From the NCBI RefSeq assembly GCF_000759975.1, contig NZ_JNAM01000005.1:62001-126000 (forward strand): 64,000 bases of DNA, written 5' to 3'. Under the pieces are notes generated by a model, which saw nothing but the letters and a program-made list of their open reading frames with translations, was not told where the DNA came from and searched no databases. Position 1 is the first letter of the stretch. Each line of letters begins with the position of its first letter. Made by a program: the position numbers and the translations under genes. The stretch is from Prochlorococcus marinus str. MIT 9302. Its GTDB lineage: Bacteria > Cyanobacteriota > Cyanobacteriia > PCC-6307 > Cyanobiaceae. Shown piece by piece: positions 18,129 through 27,577 of the stretch.

Positions 18129-20291
18129 TTGTCTAAATATTTACTTGAAGTAGGAACAGAAGAGTTGCCCGCAAAATTTTCTCATTCTGTTCTAGATCAA
18201 TTTAAATCTTTAATAGAATTTGAATTGGATAAAAAGTTAATCAAATTCGACAATATAGATGTCACCTCCACACCACGGAGAATAGTGCTACTTCTTGAAG
18301 GTTTAGTAGATCATGCAGAAGATAAGATAATAGTAAGAAAAGGGCCTAAAGCAAATTCAGCTTATTTAAATGGATCTCCTACTAATGCTGCTTTAGGTTT
18401 TGCAAATAGTTTAGGTATAGATGTAGGCGAGCTAGAAATAAAAAGTACAGAAAAGGGTGATTTTGTCTTTGGAAAGAAAATTGAGAAAGGACAATCAACA
18501 AGAATTTCTTTGTCTTCAATTATTCCTAAAGTATTGAAGAGTCTTCAAGGTCCTCGATTTATGAAGTGGGGGGCTGGGAACATAAAATTTTCGAGACCTA
18601 TTAGATGGATTGCTTCTCTATATAATGATGAAATTCTTGATTTCGCATTTGATGAATGTGATCCAGAAATTCAAATAAGTAATAAATCAAAAAGTCATAG
18701 AATATTAAATGAAGTTTTTGAAGTACAGCATGTTGATAATTTTTTTGAATTATTAAAACAAAATAGAGTTTTAGTTAAACGACATGAAAGAAAAGAAAAA
18801 ATTGAGATTCTAATAAATCATGCATCTAAATCACTAAATCTGAATCCTGACCTTTCTGAAGGATTATTAAATGAACTAACTGATTTAGTTGAATGGCCAG
18901 AATTAATTATTTGTAAATTTTCTGAAGAATTTCTTGAACTTCCTGTTGAAGTTCTGTCAACAGTCATGAAAAGTCATCAGAGATATGTACCTCTTTTACT
19001 AAAAAATAATACTTTTTCTAAACTTGACCTAAAATCCGAAAATAACATTAGTACAAATTTTTTCGTTATTTCAAATGGTCTTGAAGAATCAAATAATAAT
19101 ATTGCTAAGGGTAATGAAAAAGTCTTGAGGGCAAGGTTTGCAGATGCAAAGTTTTTTGTAGAAAGCGATAAAAAAATTCCTTCCAATGAAAGAAATAAAA
19201 AACTTAAATTTGTTTCTTATTTGAAAGGACTTGGAAATATTTTCCAGAGAGTAGAGAGAATAGAGGAAGTTACTAAAAAAATCCTTATATTTTTAAATGA
19301 TAAGTCTTTAGAAAATAAAAAAATAATAGAAGCTGCAAGATACTGTAAAAACGATTTATGTAGTGAAATTGTTTTCGAATTCCCTGAGTTGCAAGGAATA
19401 ATGGGTGGTAAATATCTCAAAAATGAAGGATTTAGTGAGGATGTTTGTTTGGCAGTAGCTGAACATTATTTACCTTCTTTTTATAAAGATGCTTTGCCCT
19501 CTTCAAAATATGGTGCAATAGTTTCTATTGCAGATAAGGTTGAAACTTTAATAAGTATATTTATTGCGGGTAAGCGTCCAAGTGGATCATCTGATCCTTA
19601 TGCTTTGAGAAGAAATTTAAATGGAGTTATTAAAATAATTTGGGATTATGAACTTGATTTGCCTTTAGATAATTTATTTAATGAACTTATTGATTTTTGG
19701 GAAATTGCATTCCCTAATTTGAACTTCTCAAAAGAGAAAGTTTTAAATGATTTAAATGAATTTTTAGTTCAAAGAATTGTTAGTCATCTCGAAGAAATAT
19801 CACTAAGTAAAGAATTAATAAAGGCCGTTTGCTCTTCTGATGAACTTTATCAAAAAAGAATATTGAATATTGTCGATCTAAAAAAAAGGACAAAAACTAT
19901 CATTGATTTTAAAGAGAAAGAAACTTTTGTTGAAATCCAGAAGGTAATTACTAGGGTAAGCAAATTAGCCAATAGCAGTAATCTTTCAACAGACGTTTTT
20001 GAAATAGGAGATTATGTAAACATAAAACTTTTTGAAAAAGAATGTGAATTCAAAGTTTTTGATTTTATTAGAGAATTAGAAAAACTTTTTTCAGCTGGTT
20101 ATTGCAATTATTTAAAACTTCTAAATTTGTTCGAGATTAATATAAATACTATTGAAAATTTGTTTGATAATGAAAAGGGTGTTCTGGTAATGTCAGAAAA
20201 TATAAAAATAAGAAATAATAGGCTTAACTTATTGAGCCTAATTAGAAATTACTCTCTAAAGATCGCTGACTTTACACTTTTGAACTCTTAA
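18129..20291 (+). CDS. glyS: Glycyl-tRNA synthetase beta subunit
   Basis: This is the tRNA-binding beta chain of the tetrameric (alpha2beta2) bacterial glycyl-tRNA synthetase. The 720-residue protein starts LLEVGTEELPAKF, the family hallmark, and includes GPKANSAYLNG, KFSRPIRWI and the HD-like segment ELQGIMGGKY. DPYALRRNLNG follows, and the last 120 residues form the DALR-type anticodon region. The start codon is TTG at 18129. The alpha-subunit gene is not in the window. The last 20 bp overlap the end of the convergent chlP gene, so the two transcripts must be complementary at their 3' ends. Confidence 0.96.
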   Translation: MSKYLLEVGTEELPAKFSHSVLDQFKSLIEFELDKKLIKFDNIDVTSTPRRIVLLLEGLVDHAEDKIIVRKGPKANSAYLNGSPTNAALGFANSLGIDVGELEIKSTEKGDFVFGKKIEKGQSTRISLSSIIPKVLKSLQGPRFMKWGAGNIKFSRPIRWIASLYNDEILDFAFDECDPEIQISNKSKSHRILNEVFEVQHVDNFFELLKQNRVLVKRHERKEKIEILINHASKSLNLNPDLSEGLLNELTDLVEWPELIICKFSEEFLELPVEVLSTVMKSHQRYVPLLLKNNTFSKLDLKSENNISTNFFVISNGLEESNNNIAKGNEKVLRARFADAKFFVESDKKIPSNERNKKLKFVSYLKGLGNIFQRVERIEEVTKKILIFLNDKSLENKKIIEAARYCKNDLCSEIVFEFPELQGIMGGKYLKNEGFSEDVCLAVAEHYLPSFYKDALPSSKYGAIVSIADKVETLISIFIAGKRPSGSSDPYALRRNLNGVIKIIWDYELDLPLDNLFNELIDFWEIAFPNLNFSKEKVLNDLNEFLVQRIVSHLEEISLSKELIKAVCSSDELYQKRILNIVDLKKRTKTIIDFKEKETFVEIQKVITRVSKLANSSNLSTDVFEIGDYVNIKLFEKECEFKVFDFIRELEKLFSAGYCNYLKLLNLFEININTIENLFDNEKGVLVMSENIKIRNNRLNLLSLIRNYSLKIADFTLLNS

Positions 20292-21612
20292 CTTTAATTC
20301 CACCTTTGATTGAATAATTTTTAAGCATTTTTTCAACTTCTTTCTCTGCTCTAACAGCACTATCAACAGGTTTGTAATTTAAGGGAGCAAGTGCTTTACC
20401 TCTTAAAATTGATCCAAGAGTAAGCAACGTAAGTTTAATTTGCTGCATTGGTTTCATTGCAACGACTTTTTTATATAAATAACTATCAAAAGTAAGTCTT
20501 TGAACGTCCATATCATCACACATCTCCACAAAAGCTTCTCTAGCAGAATCGTTCCTATAAAAAATATTTTGTAAAATTTCTAGTACCTTATATGTTGCTC
20601 CATACTTTTTATCCCATTTTTTTAAGTAATTTTTTAAATCATTTTCTGAAGGGATAATTTCTCCATTTTTTGAAGCTTCAACAATTTCTTCTGCACACAT
20701 TCTTCCACTCTTTGCGGCAAAATATATACCTTCTCCAGAACTCTTCGTAACATAACCAGCAGCATCTCCTACTAAAGCCATTCTCCCAACAACTCTTCTA
20801 GGCCTTGGATGTTCAGGAATTGGATGTGCCTCTACTTTGATAACCTCACCATTTACAAGTCTTTTTTTTGCTCTATTCCTTACACCTTCCTGTAGACCCT
20901 TTATTAATAATTGGTTCTTTTGCATTGTACCTGTTCCAACGGCAACATGATCATATTTAGGGAATACCCAACCATAAAAGTCAGGAGAGACGTCAGTTCC
21001 TACATACATTTCAGCTAGATCTTCATAGTAACTCATTTCTTCTTTTGGTAATTTAATCCTTTCCTGAAAGGCTATAGCTACTTTGTAATCTCCAGCATCC
21101 ATAGCTTTAGCAACTCTACTATTGGCTCCGTCTGCCCCAATTAAAAGGTCAACTGTAAGTTCTTTCAGTTCTCCTTTTTTATCTCCAGAAGAATAATCAG
21201 AATATATAAGTTTATATGGACCTTGATTGTTATCTCCAGTATCTATAGAAGTAACTAATCCATTTATTAATGTAGCTCCCAGATCAGCAGCTCTGTTTCT
21301 CATAAAAGCATCCATTACTTCTCTTCTGCACATTCCTATGAATTCATTATCACTTTTTCCATAAACCTTATCTAAGCTAATATCTACTTCTCTATTTGAT
21401 GGAGATATCATTCTCATATGCCTTACTTTTCTATCAATAATCGACTCAGGTAAATCAAATTCCTCTACCATGCAAAGAGGAATAGCACCCCCACATGGTT
21501 TTGCATTATCTAATTTCCTCTCGAAGAGCCAAGTTTTTATTCCTGCTTTAGCAAGTATTTCTGCAGCACATGAACCACTTGGACCTCCTCCAATAACAGC
21601 TACCCTCAACAT
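20272..21612 (-). CDS. chlP: Geranylgeranyl reductase
   Basis: ChlP reduces the geranylgeranyl side chain of chlorophyll (or its diphosphate) to phytyl, also supplying tocopherol. The 446-residue flavoprotein has an FAD Rossmann start VAVIGGGPSGSCAAEIL and then the conserved PCGGAIPLCMVEEF. The second FAD motif is MALVGDAAGYVTKSSGEGIY and there is a C-terminal helix-rich part. Length matches cyanobacterial ChlP. In Prochlorococcus it should act on divinyl chlorophylls. It overlaps the 3' end of glyS by 20 bp and is divergent from the VanY-like gene. Confidence 0.96.
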   Translation of the reverse strand: MLRVAVIGGGPSGSCAAEILAKAGIKTWLFERKLDNAKPCGGAIPLCMVEEFDLPESIIDRKVRHMRMISPSNREVDISLDKVYGKSDNEFIGMCRREVMDAFMRNRAADLGATLINGLVTSIDTGDNNQGPYKLIYSDYSSGDKKGELKELTVDLLIGADGANSRVAKAMDAGDYKVAIAFQERIKLPKEEMSYYEDLAEMYVGTDVSPDFYGWVFPKYDHVAVGTGTMQKNQLLIKGLQEGVRNRAKKRLVNGEVIKVEAHPIPEHPRPRRVVGRMALVGDAAGYVTKSSGEGIYFAAKSGRMCAEEIVEASKNGEIIPSENDLKNYLKKWDKKYGATYKVLEILQNIFYRNDSAREAFVEMCDDMDVQRLTFDSYLYKKVVAMKPMQQIKLTLLTLGSILRGKALAPLNYKPVDSAVRAEKEVEKMLKNYSIKGGIKVKSSKV

Positions 21613-21724
21613 ATGAAAAAAAATAATACTTTATATAAAAGCTACATCTTTTTTGCTTATAAAAGTGCATTTCTTAAAATAATAGTTAATATCGAAATAT
21701 GTTTTCCAAATTCACCACTAAATA

Positions 21725-22438
21725 TTGGAACAAAACAAAGATATAAATCAATTTGATATCCCCTTAGCCAAAAGAACTTATTTAAATAACTCTAATTCAA
21801 TATTATTAAAAAAATTATTAATATTTTCTCCATTTCTTTTCTTTTTTTTCTCTATCGCTACATTGCGATTGATTAGAAATATAGAACTAGGAGCTCTAAG
21901 TAATCTTAATTTTAAGGCTGAGAGAAGTTACGACCATAGAATTTTAGGCCATCTACCCTATAAGGAAATTCCAAAGGAGAAACTAGTTTTAATTGAGCCT
22001 AATATTGAAGTTCATATTGACATGCGTGATTCTTTATTAAAAATGAGAGAAGAAGCGAAAAATGATGGGATATATTTGGTCTTCTTAAGTGGTTATAGAT
22101 CAATGAATTTGCAAAACGAAATCTTTTATTCTTTAAAATCTATTAGAAATCAAGAAGCATCAGAAAGAGCTAGAGTTTCAGCACCTCCAGGATATTCAGA
22201 ACATAGTACTGGTTTTGCAATTGATATTGGTGATGCAACCCAAAGAGAAACGGACTTTGAGACCGAATTCGAAAATACTCGCGCCTTTAGATGGTTAATA
22301 AAGAATGCAGCTAAGTTTCATTTTAAATTATCGTTTAACAAAAACAATAAATATATCGACTACGAACCCTGGCATTGGAGATATGAGGGGTCAATTGAAG
22401 CTTTAAAAGTTTTTGAAACTTCAAATAGAGAATTATAA
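21725..22438 (+). CDS. D-alanyl-D-alanine carboxypeptidase-like M15B peptidase (VanY family)
   Basis: This 237-residue protein has one N-terminal membrane helix at about residues 27-47, with the catalytic domain outside the membrane. The M15B motifs are present: VFLSGYRSMNLQNEIF, SEHSTGFAIDIGD with the His/Asp zinc ligands, and the active-site EPWHWRYEG. VanY enzymes trim the terminal D-Ala from peptidoglycan stem peptides. The start is TTG at 21725, 112 bp from the divergent chlP start. Together with the cytoplasmic VanX-like gene at 15567 it could be part of wall turnover. No VanRS, VanH or VanA relatives are present, so antibiotic resistance is not indicated. Confidence 0.88.
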   Translation: MEQNKDINQFDIPLAKRTYLNNSNSILLKKLLIFSPFLFFFFSIATLRLIRNIELGALSNLNFKAERSYDHRILGHLPYKEIPKEKLVLIEPNIEVHIDMRDSLLKMREEAKNDGIYLVFLSGYRSMNLQNEIFYSLKSIRNQEASERARVSAPPGYSEHSTGFAIDIGDATQRETDFETEFENTRAFRWLIKNAAKFHFKLSFNKNNKYIDYEPWHWRYEGSIEALKVFETSNREL

Positions 22439-22563
22439 ATTTAACTGATTAATTATTCAATTATGATAATGTTTTTCAAAGTCTTAAAGAGAAAATTGTC
22501 ATAATAAGCATTCTTTGAGTTAGCCTTAATAAAGTCAATCTATTATTTATATAAATTTTATAA

Positions 22564-24360
22564 ATGTCATCTTCGATAAAAGAAATTAGGAATGTTGCAA
22601 TTATTGCCCACGTAGATCATGGGAAGACAACTCTTGTGGATGCATTGTTATCTCAATCAGGAATATTTAGAGACAATGAAGTTATTCCCACATGTGTAAT
22701 GGATTCAAATGATCTTGAAAGAGAAAGAGGAATAACAATACTCTCAAAAAATACTGCAGTAAACTATAAAGACACCAGAATTAATATTATAGATACACCT
22801 GGACATGCAGATTTTGGAGGAGAAGTCGAGAGGGTTTTGGGAATGGTTGATGGTTGTTTGCTTATTGTTGATGCAAATGAGGGACCTATGCCTCAAACAA
22901 GATTTGTTTTAAAAAAGGCATTAGAAAAAGGACTTAGGCCTATAGTCTTTGTAAATAAAATTGATAGACCCAGAGTAGTACCAGAAATAGCAATAGATAA
23001 GGTCCTTGATTTGTTTTTAGAATTAGGAGCTGATGATGATCAATGTGATTTCCCTTATCTTTTTGGAAGCGGCCTATCTGGGTTTGCAAAAGAAGAGATG
23101 GAATCTAATAGTGACAATATGATGCCTCTTTTTGAAGCTATTATCAGACATGTTCCACCTCCAGTAGGTGACTCAAATAAGCCTCTTCAGCTGCAAATAA
23201 CCACTTTGGACTATTCTGATTTCTTGGGCAGAATTGTAATTGGAAAAATTCACAATGGAACTATAAAAAATGGTCAACAAGCTAGTTTAATTAAAGAAAA
23301 TGGAAAAACTATTAAAGGTAAGGTTAGTAAACTATTAGGATTTGAAGGATTACAAAGAATTGATATAAATGAAGCATTCGCAGGAGATATTGTTGCTGTT
23401 TCAGGTTTCGATGACGTCAATATTGGTGAGACCATAGCTTGTCCCGATTCTCCTCATCCTCTTCCATTAATCAAAGTTGATGAACCTACCTTAAATATGA
23501 CTTTTGTTGTCAATGATTCCCCATTTGCAGGAAAAGAAGGGAAATTTGTTACTAGTAGACAATTAAAAAATAGATTAGAGAGGGAACTTTTAACAAATGT
23601 TGCCCTAAGGGTAGAAGAAACTGAATCTCCTGATAGGTTCTCAGTTTCAGGAAGAGGAGAATTACATTTAGGGATTTTGATTGAAACTATGAGAAGAGAG
23701 GGTTTTGAATTTCAAATCTCACAACCTCAAGTAATTTTTAGACAAATTGATAATGTTGAATGTGAGCCTATAGAAACTTTGGTTTTAGATGTACCTGAAG
23801 TGTCTGTTGGTTCATGTATAGAAAAACTTGGATCGAGAAAGGCAGAGATGAAAAACATGCAGACAAGCTCAGATGGGAGAACTCAATTAGAATTTCTTGT
23901 GCCATCAAGAGGACTGATTGGATTTCGTGGTGAATTTGTTCGGATAACTAGAGGTGAAGGTATCATGAGTCACTCATTTTATGAATATAAACCAAAAACA
24001 GGAGATTTTGAAACTAGGAGAAATGGAGTCCTCATTGCTTTTGAGGAAGGTGTGGCAACATTTTATGCTCTAAAGAATGCTGAAGATAGGGGAGTTTATT
24101 TTATTAAACCTGGAGTAAAAGTTTATAAGGGAATGATAATTGGAGAGAATAATCGACCTCAAGATCTTGAGTTAAATATATGTAAAACTAAGCAGTTGAC
24201 TAATATGAGGTCTGCAGGGGCTGAAGAACTTGATACTTTGCAATCGCCTGTAGATATTACCCTTGAAAGAGCACTAGAATATATTGGTCCTGATGAAATG
24301 CTTGAGGTGACACCCGATTCAATAAGAATGAGAAAAATAAATAAGAAGAAAAAAGCTTAA
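22564..24360 (+). CDS. typA: Ribosome-associated GTPase TypA/BipA
   Basis: TypA/BipA is a translational GTPase that acts in 50S assembly and stress adaptation. The 598-residue protein has the G motifs AHVDHGKTT, the switch sequence [17 protein letters not shown] and NKIDR. EF-G-like domains III and V follow, and then the BipA-specific C-terminal domain with [14 protein letters not shown] and ALEYIGPDE. Length and sequence are standard. The upstream gap of 125 bp holds no gene that I can see. The DUF309 gene begins 11 bp after its stop and is probably co-transcribed. Confidence 0.96.
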   Translation: MSSSIKEIRNVAIIAHVDHGKTTLVDALLSQSGIFRDNEVIPTCVMDSNDLERERGITILSKNTAVNYKDTRINIIDTPGHADFGGEVERVLGMVDGCLLIVDANEGPMPQTRFVLKKALEKGLRPIVFVNKIDRPRVVPEIAIDKVLDLFLELGADDDQCDFPYLFGSGLSGFAKEEMESNSDNMMPLFEAIIRHVPPPVGDSNKPLQLQITTLDYSDFLGRIVIGKIHNGTIKNGQQASLIKENGKTIKGKVSKLLGFEGLQRIDINEAFAGDIVAVSGFDDVNIGETIACPDSPHPLPLIKVDEPTLNMTFVVNDSPFAGKEGKFVTSRQLKNRLERELLTNVALRVEETESPDRFSVSGRGELHLGILIETMRREGFEFQISQPQVIFRQIDNVECEPIETLVLDVPEVSVGSCIEKLGSRKAEMKNMQTSSDGRTQLEFLVPSRGLIGFRGEFVRITRGEGIMSHSFYEYKPKTGDFETRRNGVLIAFEEGVATFYALKNAEDRGVYFIKPGVKVYKGMIIGENNRPQDLELNICKTKQLTNMRSAGAEELDTLQSPVDITLERALEYIGPDEMLEVTPDSIRMRKINKKKKA

Positions 24361-24371
24361 TAATTAATTTT

Positions 24372-24740
24372 ATGATTAAAGAAAATGGAAAAAGTTTTGA
24401 AGAATCCCTTTTTACTGCTTTAAATCTATTTAATAATCATAAATGGTATGAGGCCCATGATGCTTTTGAAGAAATATGGAATTCTGTTGATGGTGACGAA
24501 AGACAAGTCATCCAGGGGATTTTACAAGTATCTGTCTCTCAGTTTCACTTAAGTAAGGGTAATTTAAATGGAGCTACTATTTTGCTTGGAGAAGGTTTAG
24601 GTAGAATAAAAACAAGAACCAATATTAATTTAGGGATTGATCTTGAATCCTTTTGTCGATGTTTGGAATATTTATTGAGAAAATTACAATACAAAGAGAT
24701 TTTAACTGAGAACGATAAGCCTTTTTTGAAACCTCTTTAA
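24372..24740 (+). CDS. DUF309 domain protein
   Basis: This 122-residue helical protein contains the DUF309 signature ALNLFNNHKWYEAHDAFEEI followed by VIQGILQVSVSQFHLSKGN. The family has an all-helical fold with a conserved H-x-x-W-E/Y-A-H-E/D core; its biochemical function is unknown. No signal peptide or membrane helix is visible. It starts 11 bp after typA and is followed by a very short reading frame and then lptB. Conservation of the core histidines and tryptophan is good, so the protein looks intact. Confidence 0.88.
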   Translation: MIKENGKSFEESLFTALNLFNNHKWYEAHDAFEEIWNSVDGDERQVIQGILQVSVSQFHLSKGNLNGATILLGEGLGRIKTRTNINLGIDLESFCRCLEYLLRKLQYKEILTENDKPFLKPL

Positions 24741-24745
24741 TCACT

Positions 24746-24838
24746 ATGCATATATCTATATCTTTAATTAAATTATTGTTTTCTATTTTTATTTTTTTTC
24801 AAGAAAATAAGATAAATAATCGTTTTCAAGGAAGATGA
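24746..24838 (+). CDS. Possible short peptide overlapping lptB start (30 aa)
   Basis: An ATG at 24746 opens a 30-codon frame that ends in TGA at 24836-24838. It overlaps the lptB ATG in an ATGA arrangement. The peptide begins MHISISLIKLLFSIFIFFQ, a hydrophobic segment like a signal peptide, and ends with a short polar tail. In many Gram-negatives lptB is preceded by lptA, which encodes a periplasmic protein with a signal peptide. This frame could therefore be a leader peptide for translational coupling, a tiny membrane protein, or the remnant of an lptA gene. Coding status is unproven, and an AT-rich gap can produce such a frame by chance. Confidence 0.35.
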   Translation: MHISISLIKLLFSIFIFFQENKINNRFQGR

Positions 24839-25563
24839 ACTTAAAAATTCAAAATGTATCACTTTCAATTAAAGGAAAATCAATTGTAAATGATGTTTCC
24901 ATAAATGTAAATCCAGGAGAAGTTGTAGGTTTGATGGGACCTAATGGTGCAGGGAAAACTACCACTTTTAATCTTGCAGTTGGAAATATTAAACCTGATA
25001 AAGGGGAAGTTTTAATGAATGGTAAAAATATAACTAATCTTCCACTCCCAATTAGATCAAGACTTGGGTTGGGTTATTTAACTCAGGAGGCGAGTATATT
25101 TAGAGATCTCACTGTTAAGGACAATATAGATTTGGCTTTGCAGAATTCATCTTATAGTCGAGCAGCAATTAGAAATAGAAGAGAACAATTAATTAATGAA
25201 TTTAATCTGAATAATTTTGTAGATAACTATGGTTATCAACTATCAGGAGGAGAGAGAAGGAGGTGTGAGATAGCGAGAGCTCTCACTGTAGGTAGAAAAG
25301 GGCCTAAATATTTATTATTAGATGAGCCGTTCGCTGGAATTGATCCTCTAGCTGTTAATGATTTAAAGAAACTAATTCTTAAATTAAGTTATGAAGGGGT
25401 AGGGATTCTTATTACGGACCACAATGTGAGGGAAACTCTTTTAATTACCCAAAAATCATATGTGTTAAGTGAAGGAAAAATTTTAGCTTACGGATCATCT
25501 AGTGAATTAGCAGATAATCCAATAGTCAAGAAGTACTATCTAGGAGATGATTTCAAGCTTTGA
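24835..25563 (+). CDS. lptB: LPS export ABC transporter ATP-binding protein LptB
   Basis: LptB is the cytoplasmic ATPase that drives lipopolysaccharide from the inner membrane to the Lpt bridge. The 242-residue protein has Walker A GPNGAGKTT, the Q-loop YLTQEAS, signature LSGGERRR, Walker B YLLLDEPFAGID and the switch His in ITDHNVRE, all in the LptB arrangement. The short C-terminal tail KYYLGDDFKL is also typical. No lptF, lptG or lptC gene is adjacent. lpxD at 45885-46919 shows that lipid A synthesis exists. The ATG overlaps a possible short upstream frame by four bases. Confidence 0.92.
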   Translation: MNLKIQNVSLSIKGKSIVNDVSINVNPGEVVGLMGPNGAGKTTTFNLAVGNIKPDKGEVLMNGKNITNLPLPIRSRLGLGYLTQEASIFRDLTVKDNIDLALQNSSYSRAAIRNRREQLINEFNLNNFVDNYGYQLSGGERRRCEIARALTVGRKGPKYLLLDEPFAGIDPLAVNDLKKLILKLSYEGVGILITDHNVRETLLITQKSYVLSEGKILAYGSSSELADNPIVKKYYLGDDFKL

Positions 25564-25677
25564 AATCCTTTTGCAAAATAAATTAAAACTTAATTATTAA
25601 AGATTTACTCATATAAGAATGATTTAAATTATTATTTGGTTGTCATTAGAATATTAAATCTTGATAAATTTCTAGAA

Positions 25678-26607
25678 ATGATACTCGATAATTTTTTTAA
25701 AAATTTAATATATGAACCTGTTTCAGTTTTAGGTCTTTTAGTCTTTTATATCTTATTAGTTAATTTACCAATATCTTTAGGTGCAGTTTTCAAAAAAAAG
25801 TCTTCTTTTAGTGTAAGACTACTTACGATTCTGGTGAATTTATTCATAACATTACAATTACTTTTTAGGTGGTCAATTTCTGGACACTTCCCAATCAGCA
25901 ATTTATATGAATCTCTTTATTTCCTTACTTGGGGTATCACAATGGGCCAACTATTGATTGAGAGGGAATACCAATCTCCAATAATACCTTCAATTGCTAT
26001 ACCAATTGAGTTACTGTTGGTAGCTTTTGCTTGTTTTGTTTTGCCTGACGATTTGAAATTATCATCAAACCTGGTTCCTGCTTTAAGATCTAGTTGGTTA
26101 GTCATGCATGTTAGTGTAGTAATGCTTAGTTATGCCGCATTAATAATAGGTTCTTTACTTTCAGCTTCTGTTTTGTTCATTAATAAAAATAAACCGCTTC
26201 AAATTAGAAGTAGTTCTACAGGTATAGGAGGGTTCAAAATTTCTAATAACTATCCTTTAAAGGATTTAATTGATCCTATTGAATTCTCGCATTCAGAAGA
26301 ACTAGATACCTTAAGTTATCGTTCTATATTGATAGGTTTTGTTCTTTTGACCCTCGGTTTGATTTCAGGTGCGGTTTGGGCTAATGAAGCATGGGGCACA
26401 TGGTGGAGTTGGGATCCAAAAGAAACATGGGCATTTATCTCATGGTTGTTTTATGCTGCTTATCTGCATATGAGAATAAGTAAAGGTTGGCAAGGAAGAA
26501 GACCAGCATTATTAGCCTCCACTGGCTTCTTAGTTGTTTTAGTATGTTACTTAGGGGTCAATTTCTTAGGCATTGGTTTACATAGTTATGGCTGGATATT
26601 TGGATGA
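25678..26607 (+). CDS. ccsA: Cytochrome c biogenesis protein CcsA
   Basis: CcsA, with Ccs1, forms the System II cytochrome c maturation complex that carries heme across the thylakoid or inner membrane and attaches it to apocytochromes. The protein has about eight hydrophobic segments and the WWD heme-handling motif WGTWWSWDPKETWAF, followed by conserved RRPALLA and the C-terminal LGIGLHSYGW. With the ATG at 25678 it has 309 residues. A TTG 42 bp upstream would add 14 residues, but the homologues I know begin near the ATG. It converges on rpe with a 21-bp gap that has a weak 6-bp hairpin (26614-26629). Confidence 0.93.
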   Translation: MILDNFFKNLIYEPVSVLGLLVFYILLVNLPISLGAVFKKKSSFSVRLLTILVNLFITLQLLFRWSISGHFPISNLYESLYFLTWGITMGQLLIEREYQSPIIPSIAIPIELLLVAFACFVLPDDLKLSSNLVPALRSSWLVMHVSVVMLSYAALIIGSLLSASVLFINKNKPLQIRSSSTGIGGFKISNNYPLKDLIDPIEFSHSEELDTLSYRSILIGFVLLTLGLISGAVWANEAWGTWWSWDPKETWAFISWLFYAAYLHMRISKGWQGRRPALLASTGFLVVLVCYLGVNFLGIGLHSYGWIFG

Positions 26608-26628
26608 TTTGTTAATATCTCAGGATAT

Positions 26629-27387
26629 TTATTGTGGTTCTGCAAGCACCTTACCTTTTTGTGCCTCTTGAGCAACTTTTCTCAAGTCATCACATCCCTC
26701 TTTTAATGTTGGGTAAGCAAACATTCCACTGCCTGCAATGAAGCAATTAGCGCCAGCAGCGGCACATTGTGAAATAGTCCAATTTGCTTTTATGCCCCCA
26801 TCAACTTCAATGTCGACATTTAAGTTTTTTTCGATAATAAAGTTTCTTATTTTTCTGATTTTATTAAGCATTGTTGGTATATAAGCTTGTCCTCCAAAGC
26901 CTGGATTAACTGTCATAACTAAAACATGATCAACCATATCCATAATGTTTTCAATCATTTCAAATGGAGTATGGGGGTTTAATGCTACAGAAGGAGATCC
27001 TCCTAGGTCTTTTATCCTTCCGAGAACTCTATGTAAATGAATATTTGCTTCCGCATGTGCTATTACTACTCCTGGTTCACCATTTGCACCTTTTGTAGCG
27101 TTTACATAAGATTCAAGCATGGTTTCACAGTTGTATTGGCTCACCATTAATTGAGTTTCAAAAGGGACATTACAATATTTCCTGCATGCAAAAATCATCT
27201 CAGGACCAAAAGTAAGATTTGGCACAAAATTTCCATCCATTACATCAAATTGAATTCTATCTACCCCCGCTTCCTCAAGTTCTTTCACGCATGCCCCCAT
27301 ATTTGCCCAATCTGCTGGTAAAACTGAAGGAATTATTTGAATTGGTCTATTAACACCAGCTGAATTTGTTTGATTTGACTCAGTCAT
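26629..27387 (-). CDS. rpe: Ribulose-phosphate 3-epimerase
   Basis: Rpe interconverts ribulose 5-phosphate and xylulose 5-phosphate in the Calvin and oxidative pentose-phosphate pathways. The 252-residue TIM barrel includes IIPSVLPADWANMG, the metal/acid-base site FDVMDGNFVPNLTFGP, the phosphate-binding MTVNPGFGGQAYIP, VDGGIKANW and AGSGMFAY. An N-terminal extension of about 18 residues precedes the barrel. The gene is divergent from glpX, another Calvin-cycle enzyme, and the 190-bp region between them may hold shared control. Confidence 0.96.
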   Translation of the reverse strand: MTESNQTNSAGVNRPIQIIPSVLPADWANMGACVKELEEAGVDRIQFDVMDGNFVPNLTFGPEMIFACRKYCNVPFETQLMVSQYNCETMLESYVNATKGANGEPGVVIAHAEANIHLHRVLGRIKDLGGSPSVALNPHTPFEMIENIMDMVDHVLVMTVNPGFGGQAYIPTMLNKIRKIRNFIIEKNLNVDIEVDGGIKANWTISQCAAAGANCFIAGSGMFAYPTLKEGCDDLRKVAQEAQKGKVLAEPQ

Positions 27388-27505
27388 TTAATTTTTAAAA
27401 TATTTAATAAAGATACTATATTTAGTTGCTTATTCCTAATTTCAAGTCGCGGCCTGATAAAGTAACAGCTGTAAAGAGTTAAAAAAAGCTTATTAGCATA
27501 ATATT

Positions 27506-27534
27506 TCTCATATAAAATGACATTTTTTATGAGA
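27506..27534. repeat. Inverted repeat in the glpX upstream region
   Basis: TCTCATA at 27506-27512 pairs with TATGAGA at 27528-27534. After one mismatch, AAAAT pairs with ATTTT around the short GAC loop, giving a 12-bp stem. It lies 43 bp before the glpX GTG and far from the rpe start. It could be an operator or an mRNA hairpin. No T-run follows, so it is not a standard terminator. Confidence 0.35.
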
Positions 27535-27577
27535 TTATATACTCAAAACCTTTTAGAAAAACCTCAAAAATTTAATT

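Noticed and set aside
15567-22438. Vancomycin-resistance cluster
   Set aside because: VanX- and VanY-like genes are present, but there is no VanA/VanH/VanR/VanS relative and the genes are separated by housekeeping genes.
26608-26631. Terminator hairpin between ccsA and rpe
   Set aside because: Only a 6-bp AT-rich stem (AATATC/GATATT) without a T-run; too weak to annotate as a terminator.
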